This document shows positions 8,175-14,675 of a DNA stretch of 45,496 nt, in pieces. Both the position numbers and the translations under genes were made by a program. Location of the stretch: IMG/VR virus record IMGVR_UViG_3300046454_000784, positions 1-45,496 of that record; one strand, given 5' to 3'. Origin of the DNA: a virus. Numbering within the stretch: the first letter of the stretch is position 1; every line of letters begins with the position of its first letter. The notes under the pieces were generated by a model. It did no database searches. It saw only the letters and a list, made by a program, of their open reading frames with translations, and was not told the origin of the DNA.

Positions 8175-8951
8175 CTAGAACTGCGCGTAGGAGAGCGAGC
8201 CCGCTGTGTCCACCGCGCCCGTGGTGATGATGCACACGGCCTCGCTGGCGGCGGTGACGAGGATAGGGCCCAGGCCGCTGCCGGCGCTGATGCCGCCATT
8301 GGCGGCGAAAGACGCCGTGTGGCCCGATGCGCCGGTCAGGTAGTGCGTGCCGCCGCCGCAGGTTGCACCCGTGCCGGCGATCAGGGCCACCGTTCCGGCG
8401 CCGGACAAAACCCAATCGTAGTGTGTGACGTAAACCTTCGTAGAGCCGGAGGCCGCGACGACGAGGGTGGTCGTGGCGCTGGTGGAGGTGATCGGCGCCG
8501 AGGCCGTCGTTTGAATAAGCCGGGTTGCGCCGGTGTTGGTGGAGAGGCCCACGACACCGGTTCCGTCGGTCGGCAACTCGACTCGCAGCGCCCCGGCCGC
8601 TGTGCCCGCGCCCGTCGCGGTATTGACACCCGCGATCTGCTTCAGGTTGACGTCGGCCTGCGTGGCCATCGCCGCTTCGATGGCGGCTAGGTGCGCTGCG
8701 TTGACAACTTGGGTCGTCTCGAGCGCAAAGGCGTTGGTGACGGTGATCGAACCCGTGAACGTAGCGCCGGTGCACAGCAGCCCGGTGGTGTCCTGGGTGA
8801 TCGCGCGCGTGTTGTTGACGCCGTAGGCGGTGTTCGGCGTGCCGCAGGACGAGACCACGTTGCCGTTCGACAGCTGCGCATGGGCCACCGCCGGCGCAAG
8901 CGCCACCAGCAGGAGGAGGGATGCCGCGAGGCGGGCCAGAATCCGGCTCAT
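8175..8951 (-). CDS. Secreted beta-rich protein (Sec signal peptide)
   Basis: The chosen ATG overlaps the stop of the upstream gene and starts MSRILARLAASLLLLVALAP, then AVAHA, a Sec signal peptide. A longer in-frame extension upstream has no coding appearance. The 258-residue product has a mid-part with two VNxAHLAAIEAAMATQADVN-like helical segments and a C-terminal beta domain (TKVYVTHYDWVLSGAGTVAL, GTHYLTGASGHTASFAANGG). That C-terminal pattern is common in small phage structural domains. A single Cys pair may form a disulphide. The signal peptide is at odds with a simple virion role. Confidence 0.65.
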   Translation of the reverse strand: MSRILARLAASLLLLVALAPAVAHAQLSNGNVVSSCGTPNTAYGVNNTRAITQDTTGLLCTGATFTGSITVTNAFALETTQVVNAAHLAAIEAAMATQADVNLKQIAGVNTATGAGTAAGALRVELPTDGTGVVGLSTNTGATRLIQTTASAPITSTSATTTLVVAASGSTKVYVTHYDWVLSGAGTVALIAGTGATCGGGTHYLTGASGHTASFAANGGISAGSGLGPILVTAASEAVCIITTGAVDTAGSLSYAQF

Positions 8952-9376
8952 GACTGCTTGATGTCCTTCCGAAGCCGAAGAATGAAGCTCAGCGTGGCGT
9001 CCGGCATGGGGCTGATCGTGCTGAGCAGGATCGAGCCCGTCGCGCCGGCCAGGCCGGTCGGGACCGGGATGCCGCCCATCTTGTGCCACGCGAAGTCGGT
9101 GGGCGACGCGCCGTAGGCCAAGATCAGCGAGTTGGCCGACGCCTCCCAATCCAGTCGGAACTTCTGGTCCTGCACGTCGAAGTCGATGCCGATGATCTTC
9201 GTGTGCAGCCCGGGATAGAACACCTGGCCGCCGATCGTGACGCCGTAGACCCCGGTTGAGGTGGCGTCGAAGATCTTCTGGTTCGTGATCCCGGAGCCGT
9301 CGGAGACGAGCCCCACATTGAGCACGACGTTGCGGAAGCCGTTCTCGATGATCTGGACTGAGGCGACGTCGGCCAT
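8948..9376 (-). CDS. Conserved small virion protein
   Basis: The 142-residue protein has the pattern ENGFRNVVLNVGLVSDGSG, then ATSTGVYGVTIGGQ, then KIIGIDFDVQDQKFRLDWEA. This pattern recurs in small structural proteins encoded near the capsid genes of many uncultured tailed phages. I know of no assigned function for them; a decoration or tail-associated role is possible. It contains no signal peptide or membrane segment. The stop overlaps the start of the secreted protein that follows. The family is recognised by pattern only. Confidence 0.6.
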   Translation of the reverse strand: MADVASVQIIENGFRNVVLNVGLVSDGSGITNQKIFDATSTGVYGVTIGGQVFYPGLHTKIIGIDFDVQDQKFRLDWEASANSLILAYGASPTDFAWHKMGGIPVPTGLAGATGSILLSTISPMPDATLSFILRLRKDIKQS

Positions 9377-9421
9377 GGTGTCCTCTCCGGCCCGCCAGGG
9401 CCATCCAAGGGTGAAGCGGAA

Positions 9422-10345
9422 CTAGACCTGGGCGACCCCGAAGAGCCCGATGGTGGGATCGGCTTGCACGGCGGTCAGGGACGGCCAGCAGCGGATCACC
9501 AGCCGCTTCGTGCCATCCGCGGCGTCCTGCACTGCGTAGGTGCCGCGAACGTCACCGGTGGTGTTCGTGGCGGGCGTAGTGGCGTCGGGGACGACGAAGC
9601 CGGTGTTGGCGGTGATGAGCGCGTCGTTCCAGTGGATCAGGCTGTCACTGAAGAGCAGCGTCTTGATCGGCAGGCCGAAGATGTCGAGCGTTCCGACGCT
9701 GTAGTTGTGGGCGTCGCTGAACTGCGGCACGACGGAGGTGACGAACTTCCACGCCTTCTTGCCCGCGGTCGTCGCGATGCCAGCCGCGGCGGTGATCTTC
9801 TCCGTCATCGGGTAGCCGAAGGTGTCGTAGCCCGAGATGATGAAGTCGCCGCCAGCGCCGCCCGACACGCCCGTGATGGACAGCGCTCGCGCTCCGAGGC
9901 TCGCGCGATCGTAGAAGGTGGTGAAGCCCTTGTTGCCGAACTTCTTGAGCGCCGGGTTGCCGTCGATCACGAGCGCGGCGGCGGGGACGACATTCAGGCT
10001 GGGCATGACGAGCAGGCCGCCGGTCGGGACAACGGTGATCCCGGTCGAGGCGGCCGCCAGCGTCATCGCCACACCGCTCGAGGCGTTGGCCAGCGCCACG
10101 ATCTTCGCGGTGCCTTTGGTGGCGGGAATGAAGCTGAGCGCCAAGCTGTCGGCCCCGTAGAAGCCCACGACGCCCGCGCCGGTGTCGGACTGTGCGGTGT
10201 TGTAGGGCAGGCGGTGGTCCTGGATGCCGGCGCCGAGGTAGTCGACGCTGGGCCCGGCCAGGGCCGGGAGACCAAGCGAGCCGGGCGGCATGCGGGCGAG
10301 GACGCGATGGACAGGCGCCCAGAATGCTGAAGGTGTACCGGCCAT
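9422..10345 (-). CDS. Virion structural protein downstream of the capsid gene
   Basis: The 307-residue protein is Ala/Gly/Thr/Val-rich with alternating hydrophobic strands (GTAKIVALANASSGVAMTLA, FIISGYDTFGYPMTEKIT, TLDIFGLPIKTLLFSD). It has no signal peptide, helix-rich region or catalytic motif that I can see. The sequence has the look of the beta-sandwich proteins that follow capsid genes in podoviruses. It is the first gene after the major capsid protein, separated by about 90 bases that include a short GC-rich hairpin. No named family is recognised. Confidence 0.55.
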   Translation of the reverse strand: MAGTPSAFWAPVHRVLARMPPGSLGLPALAGPSVDYLGAGIQDHRLPYNTAQSDTGAGVVGFYGADSLALSFIPATKGTAKIVALANASSGVAMTLAAASTGITVVPTGGLLVMPSLNVVPAAALVIDGNPALKKFGNKGFTTFYDRASLGARALSITGVSGGAGGDFIISGYDTFGYPMTEKITAAAGIATTAGKKAWKFVTSVVPQFSDAHNYSVGTLDIFGLPIKTLLFSDSLIHWNDALITANTGFVVPDATTPATNTTGDVRGTYAVQDAADGTKRLVIRCWPSLTAVQADPTIGLFGVAQV

Positions 10346-10396
10346 CGTCGTTCTCCTGAGCCTGCGGTCTTCGCGGGCTGCGGTTAGAGGTTAGGA

Positions 10397-10413
10397 GCGG
10401 CCGTAGGGGCCGC
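10397..10413 (-). terminator. Short GC-rich hairpin after the major capsid gene
   Basis: GCGGCC and GGCCGC flank a 5-base loop in the gap that follows the capsid gene. No T-run follows on either strand, so this is at best a partial terminator, RNA-processing site or attenuator between the highly expressed capsid gene and the next gene. Confidence 0.25.
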
Positions 10414-10434
10414 CCCGTCGTCCCTGCTAGGCGC

Positions 10435-11355
10435 CTAGACGCCTGGCGTGCCGAACCAGCCGCGCCAGTCCGTCCAACCGGCGCTGAAGCGCATGTATTG
10501 GGCGGCCTTGGCGTTCTTGGTGTCGAACTCGTTGTCGGTGTCGAACATCGGCTTGTCGCGCCACAGGAAGCGCGTGCCGTAGGGCGCGTTGGTCCGAATG
10601 AACCAGGCGGTGGCCGAGGTGAAGTAGTGGTTCACCACGATGCCCTTGGGGAACATGCCCGACGCCTTGATGACGTTGATGGCGTTGTTCGCCGTGTCGT
10701 TCTGCAGCACCGAGTTGATGATGCGGTTGGCGTCGAAATACTGCGAGGGCGAGATGGCCAGGCACTGCGGCGTCAGGCTGATCTTGTTGCCGCGGTAGTC
10801 GGTGGCCTGCATGATCTGGATGCCGAGGTCCTCGATCGAGGTCTCCGACAGGTCCGCCGAGGTCGCCAGCAGGTTCGACTGGTTGCCCACCAGCGAGGGG
10901 TGGGTCGAGGCGATCATGCACTGGCCGTCGCCGCCGGTGAAGGTGCCGTTGTACGCCTGGTTGAACACCCCGGCCGACACGATCTCTTCCGTCTGCCGGC
11001 CCGCGAAGGCCAGCATGGCGGAGCGGCGCTTGGAGACCACCTCATAGAGGTCGTCGCGCAGCTCCTCGAAGGTGACGATGTAGCCGCCCGCGTACGCCAC
11101 GTGAGTGTAGCGGGTGACGGAGCCTTGCACCTCGGCGTCGTAGTTGAGTGCGCCGCCCTGGTCCTTCTCGCGAAGGATGCCGAACCCGGAGATTTCGACG
11201 TCTTCCTCATACGCCTTGTCGGACGTCTCGACGTCGAACAGCATCGGGTACTCTTGGTCGTGCTCGGCGTACTGCCGGCCCCACCAGGTCTTGATCCCGG
11301 GCCAAAGGGCTTTCGGGTGTGCACCGGTGGTGATAACGCCGCCAACCGTGGCCAT
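10435..11355 (-). CDS. Major capsid protein (HK97-fold type)
   Basis: The 306-residue protein has the order of elements seen in HK97-fold capsid proteins: an N-arm (IKTWWGRQYAEHDQEYPMLF) followed by an E-loop region (EEDVEISGFGILREKDQGGA). After these come the spine-helix region (VTFEELRDDLYEVVSKRRSA, then MLAFAGRQTEEIVSAGVFNQ) and the A-domain (QCLAISPSQYFDANRIINSV). It lies after the scaffold and before the tail genes, as expected. GGAG lies 9 bases before the ATG. The mature shell should consist mainly of this protein, and the GroES-like protein upstream may help fold it. Confidence 0.85.
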   Translation of the reverse strand: MATVGGVITTGAHPKALWPGIKTWWGRQYAEHDQEYPMLFDVETSDKAYEEDVEISGFGILREKDQGGALNYDAEVQGSVTRYTHVAYAGGYIVTFEELRDDLYEVVSKRRSAMLAFAGRQTEEIVSAGVFNQAYNGTFTGGDGQCMIASTHPSLVGNQSNLLATSADLSETSIEDLGIQIMQATDYRGNKISLTPQCLAISPSQYFDANRIINSVLQNDTANNAINVIKASGMFPKGIVVNHYFTSATAWFIRTNAPYGTRFLWRDKPMFDTDNEFDTKNAKAAQYMRFSAGWTDWRGWFGTPGV

Positions 11356-11427
11356 CGATGTTCTCCGCCGCCGCTGCTGTAATCCGAGCCCCTGGGCGAC
11401 ACACAGGGGGCCGGGTCGAGGGTGAAC

Positions 11428-12048
11428 TTAGTAGCCGGAGGCGCCCCACAGGGCCGGCAGGTTGATCCGGCAAAGCCACTTGGCGTAGTTGCCGATGGCG
11501 TTGTCCGGCGCCCGCAGGAGCCCGATGATGCGGATCTGGAAAGTGGGGTTGGCGTTGCCGTCGTCGCTCGAGCTATCCAGCAGCCAGCCGGAGAAGCCCG
11601 TCACGGTCGAGCCCGCGCCCGCGATGAGATTGACGTTGGTGAAGCCGCCGTTCGCCGCGGCGATGAAGCCGGCCGACAGGGGCAGCGAGTCCTCCTGCGC
11701 GACGTAAAGCTGGTTGGGGTCGTCCAGGCAGAAGCCGTAGTTGAGGATCGACGCCTGGCGGTAGACCGGTAGGTCCCGCGTGATCGTCGAGGCGGCGTTC
11801 CCGGCTTTCGCGGGGCCGTTGGCGATGCCGTTGAAGGCGCCCAGGATCGTGTTCGCCGCGCCAGCGGTGGCGATAGTGACGATCGGGACCCCGAAGGCGT
11901 CGGCGACGCCGGTGGGCACCAGCGGATCGCCCAGGAAGATGTTGTTGGAATCGTTCGCTGCGAATGAGACCAGACGCCCGCGTCCGGTGGTCACGCCGGC
12001 GTTGTTCGTGATGGGACGCAGCCCCATCGGAGAGTTGTTGTTGGCCAT
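11428..12048 (-). CDS. Capsid-associated structural protein
   Basis: The 206-residue protein starts MANNNSPMGLRPITNNAG, an opening seen in small structural proteins encoded next to podovirus capsid genes. It continues with beta-rich segments (GRGRLVSFAANDSNNIFLGD, ITRDLPVYRQ, PTFQIRIIGLL). There is no signal peptide. Its position between scaffold-associated protein and major capsid protein suggests a capsid decoration or head-completion role. This is inference from order; no family name is assigned. Confidence 0.6.
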   Translation of the reverse strand: MANNNSPMGLRPITNNAGVTTGRGRLVSFAANDSNNIFLGDPLVPTGVADAFGVPIVTIATAGAANTILGAFNGIANGPAKAGNAASTITRDLPVYRQASILNYGFCLDDPNQLYVAQEDSLPLSAGFIAAANGGFTNVNLIAGAGSTVTGFSGWLLDSSSDDGNANPTFQIRIIGLLRAPDNAIGNYAKWLCRINLPALWGASGY

Positions 12049-12152
12049 AGCGGTGAAGCCCTCAAGGTTGCCGAACGATGACGATGACCGCCCTACTTGG
12101 CGAAGACCGTCTTGCCGTGCGTGCCTGAGTGCGTGGGCGCCTGGCCCGAGAG

Positions 12153-12881
12153 CTAGTTGCTCTTTTCGATGGTGAGGGGGCCTGAGCCTGTCTCAACCGG
12201 GTCGTAGAACTTGCCTGCGTCTGACTTCTGGGCCGAGCCGGCGGGGGCGCGGAAGGGAGAGCCTTTCAAGGCGTCCAGCTGGTCGCTGGCCATCTTGTGC
12301 TTCGCCGCCTGGTCTTCCTCGAAGAAGACCTTGGGGATCTCCATGGCGTAGGCGTAGAGGACACCCTTGTCTCGGCCGGACCCTACGGCTCTGCAGATCG
12401 GCTTGCCGTCGGCGTCGACGACATGGGCATATCCGCTCGCCTTGGCTTCATCGATGCGTCCTGCGACATCGTTGAACCAGTGCCGGTGATAACCTTGTCT
12501 TTGGGCGAGCGCAAGCTTCTGGCTGTAAGCGCCCAGCGGCTTACGCGTCGCGCGGATCCTGGCGATGGTCTCCGCGAGGCTCTCGTCGGTGTCGTTGTGC
12601 TCCATCGCGACGCGCCCGGCGACCTCGACATCGGCGGTGCCGCCGCGCTCGGAAACCACGATCGATTCGCGCTGGACCTGCTCGCGGAAGGCCGCGGCCG
12701 CCCCGGGCTGCAGCGCGCGCTCATCGGCGCTCGGGCCATCCGGCTCGGGGCTGTAGAACCCGCTGCCGGGCGCGCCGCCCTTGGCGCCGGCCATCGGTTC
12801 GGTGGCGGCCGCGGAAGCGGCGACGGGCGCACCAGGCAGGCGCGCGGCGGGGGCGGCGGCGGGAACGCGGCGAGGGGCCAT
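12153..12881 (-). CDS. Scaffold-adjacent structural protein, possible amber readthrough
   Basis: The 242-residue protein has an Ala/Pro-rich N-terminus. A conserved-looking core follows (KLALAQRQGYHRHWFNDVAG, then RIDEAKASGYAHVVDADG) of the kind seen in phage proteins encoded next to the capsid gene. The frame ends at TAG, but beyond it the same frame stays open for 19 codons (product starting LSGQAPTHSG and ending GKTVFAK) to a second TAG. Eighteen of those 19 codons end in G or C, like the real coding regions here. Either the stop is leaky (UAG followed by C) or a sense codon such as CAG has mutated. Confidence 0.6.
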   Translation of the reverse strand: MAPRRVPAAAPAARLPGAPVAASAAATEPMAGAKGGAPGSGFYSPEPDGPSADERALQPGAAAAFREQVQRESIVVSERGGTADVEVAGRVAMEHNDTDESLAETIARIRATRKPLGAYSQKLALAQRQGYHRHWFNDVAGRIDEAKASGYAHVVDADGKPICRAVGSGRDKGVLYAYAMEIPKVFFEEDQAAKHKMASDQLDALKGSPFRAPAGSAQKSDAGKFYDPVETGSGPLTIEKSN

Positions 12882-12884
12882 GGC

Positions 12885-13871
12885 CTATTTCTTCCTGTGC
12901 TGCTTCATCACGTCGAGCACGTCGGCGTGGGGGTCGTCGTAGACCGCCATGTACTCCGCCTCGGTGTACTCGGGCATGCCGCGCTTGATGCTGTTGAACG
13001 CCGCGCGCGCCTGGCGCCGCTCTTCCTGGTCGGCGATGGCGTCGATCGGCGAGGCGCCCTGGCGCGGCCGGCGCAGCGGCACGGTGGACGGCTCCATCGA
13101 AGGGGCCGCACGGCGGCGGAAGGGGTCGCGTCGCTGCGGCATCTCGTCGCCCTCGGAGAAGTCTTCGGGGAAGGCTGCGCGCATGCGGTTGAGCACGATC
13201 GCGAAGCGCTCGGTTAGGGTGGCATCGGGGTCGCGCAGGGACTCGCCCTTCTCGAACTCGATGGCGGCGTTGTGCAGGTAGGGACGCGTCGTGTCATTGA
13301 ACCACGGGTTCGCGGCGATGAACGCGCGGGTCTCGGGCGGCATGGTGGGCGCGGGCGCCGGAGGTGGCTCGGCACGCGGCGGCGGCTCTTCGCGCTGATC
13401 CTCGCGGGCGCTGTCGAGCGCGTTGAGCTCGGCGGTGATCTGGTCGAACGCCACCTCGTCGCCGGCCGAGACCGCTTCCTTCTGGCGCGCAAGGATGTCG
13501 TCGCGGGCGCGCTTGTAGCCGCGCTCATCGGCGCGCTGGGCCAGGGCTGTCGCGGCGCGGATGGCTTCGGCTTGATCGCCGACGGTGCGCTTCAGCCCCT
13601 CGAGCTCCTCGCCCTGCCGCACCAGGCGCTCGCTCATGCGCCGGTTGTTGTCGCGCATGATCGGCCACTCGCGCTCGCCCTTCTCGAGGAACTCCTCGGC
13701 GGTCGTCCAATTTCGCGGGTCGCCGCGGTACTCGTCGCGCGTGGGGTTCTGCGGATCGGCCGGCATTGGCCGCCAGCCCTGGGCCCTGGCGCGCTCCTCG
13801 ACAGAGACCGGGTCGAGCTCCTCATCCTCGAAGTCGCCGTCCAGGTCGTCGTCGGAGTCGGTCATGGACAT
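12885..13871 (-). CDS. Capsid scaffolding protein
   Basis: The 328-residue protein is strongly acidic at the start (SDDDLDGDFEDEELDP). It has a long central coiled coil (LVRQGEELEGLKRTVGDQAE onwards, residues about 85-165), a Pro-rich linker, then a helical and basic C-terminus ending MKQHRKK. This layout (acidic N-terminus, long helices, basic capsid-binding tail) and its position just before the capsid gene fit podovirus scaffolding proteins. The motif AANPWFNDT in the middle is also typical of that group. It would line the inside of the procapsid and leave on packaging. Confidence 0.8.
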   Translation of the reverse strand: MSMTDSDDDLDGDFEDEELDPVSVEERARAQGWRPMPADPQNPTRDEYRGDPRNWTTAEEFLEKGEREWPIMRDNNRRMSERLVRQGEELEGLKRTVGDQAEAIRAATALAQRADERGYKRARDDILARQKEAVSAGDEVAFDQITAELNALDSAREDQREEPPPRAEPPPAPAPTMPPETRAFIAANPWFNDTTRPYLHNAAIEFEKGESLRDPDATLTERFAIVLNRMRAAFPEDFSEGDEMPQRRDPFRRRAAPSMEPSTVPLRRPRQGASPIDAIADQEERRQARAAFNSIKRGMPEYTEAEYMAVYDDPHADVLDVMKQHRKK

Positions 13872-13881
13872 CGGGGGCTCC

Positions 13882-14361
13882 CTATTCGACGCGGTGAACG
13901 ATGGCGGCGCTGGCCGCGGCCTCGGCGTCGAGGTAGCCGCCGGCCAGGCAGTTGTAATCCATGAACCGGTAGAAGCCGCCGTCCATGCCCATCGCCACGA
14001 CGCCGCTGTACTGCGCCACGTAGACGCGCTCGCCGGCCAGGGGCTTGTCGCCCTGCCAGGGACGGCCGTTGTCGAAGTAGTGGAACGCCTCGGGGCCCAC
14101 CGCGTAGATGCAGCCGGTGACGCTCATGGCGTCCATGCGCTCCTTGCGGTCGTCGGTAATCATCACGCTGCCCACGGTCTGCGAGCACTCGTCCATGCGC
14201 ACGAGGATGTTGCGCCCATAGGGGCGAAGGCCGGAGGTGTTCTCGCCCGACCAGGGGGCCGGGATGTAGTCGGCCTGGGCGCCTCGGATCGTGCTGACGA
14301 TCTCGGCCGCCGCTGAGCCTGTGACGACGGCTGCCTTAGCGCCGCCAACCGCACTTCCCAT
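13882..14361 (-). CDS. GroES-like co-chaperonin
   Basis: The 159-residue protein contains a Cpn10/GroES fold at about residues 46-140. NILVRMDE matches the first strand of GroES. QTVGSVMITDDRKERMDAMS occupies the mobile-loop position and is followed by VTGCIYAVGP, then GERVYVAQYSG and FYRFMDYNCLAG. These correspond to the GroES strands GxVxAVGPG, GDxVLFxxYxG and YLIxxExDILA. It sits between portal and scaffold genes. By analogy with T4 gp31, it may replace host GroES so that the capsid protein folds in the host GroEL chamber. The N-terminal 45 residues are an extension. Assignment is by motif order. Confidence 0.7.
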   Translation of the reverse strand: MGSAVGGAKAAVVTGSAAAEIVSTIRGAQADYIPAPWSGENTSGLRPYGRNILVRMDECSQTVGSVMITDDRKERMDAMSVTGCIYAVGPEAFHYFDNGRPWQGDKPLAGERVYVAQYSGVVAMGMDGGFYRFMDYNCLAGGYLDAEAAASAAIVHRVE

Positions 14362-14363
14362 GC

Positions 14364-14672
14364 CTACGTCTCTTCCTCAGCTTCGGCCGGTTCCTTGCCG
14401 TAGAAGCCTTGTATGGCCTCAAGAGTGATTCCCCGCAAATTCCGCATCGCGATCAGCTTGCCGCGCACGACGTCGGGGTTGCGGTCCTCGTGGGTCTCGC
14501 CGCTGTGGAATGCGCCCGCCTCGAGAAGATCGGCGGCGAGCTCGCGCCACACCGCGATCTGGTCGTCCTGGAACTGCAGGAAGGCCGCGGTGATGGGCCC
14601 ATGCTGCCAGAGCATCCACTCCTGGGGATTGATCTCGAGCAGGACGGTGTCGGGGCGGTCGAAGCCGGCCAT
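14364..14672 (-). CDS. Small conserved protein between portal and co-chaperonin
   Basis: The 102-residue protein is mostly helical and acidic at both ends (NPQEWMLWQHGPITAAFLQF, then DDQIAVWRELAADLLEAGAF). Similar small proteins with a W-x-W/H-P-I/V-T-x-AF pattern are often encoded just after the portal in podoviruses; their role is unknown to me. The gap to each neighbour is 2-3 bases, so it is co-translated with the portal and GroES-like genes. No catalytic motif is seen. Confidence 0.6.
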   Translation of the reverse strand: MAGFDRPDTVLLEINPQEWMLWQHGPITAAFLQFQDDQIAVWRELAADLLEAGAFHSGETHEDRNPDVVRGKLIAMRNLRGITLEAIQGFYGKEPAEAEEET

Positions 14673-14675
14673 GGG

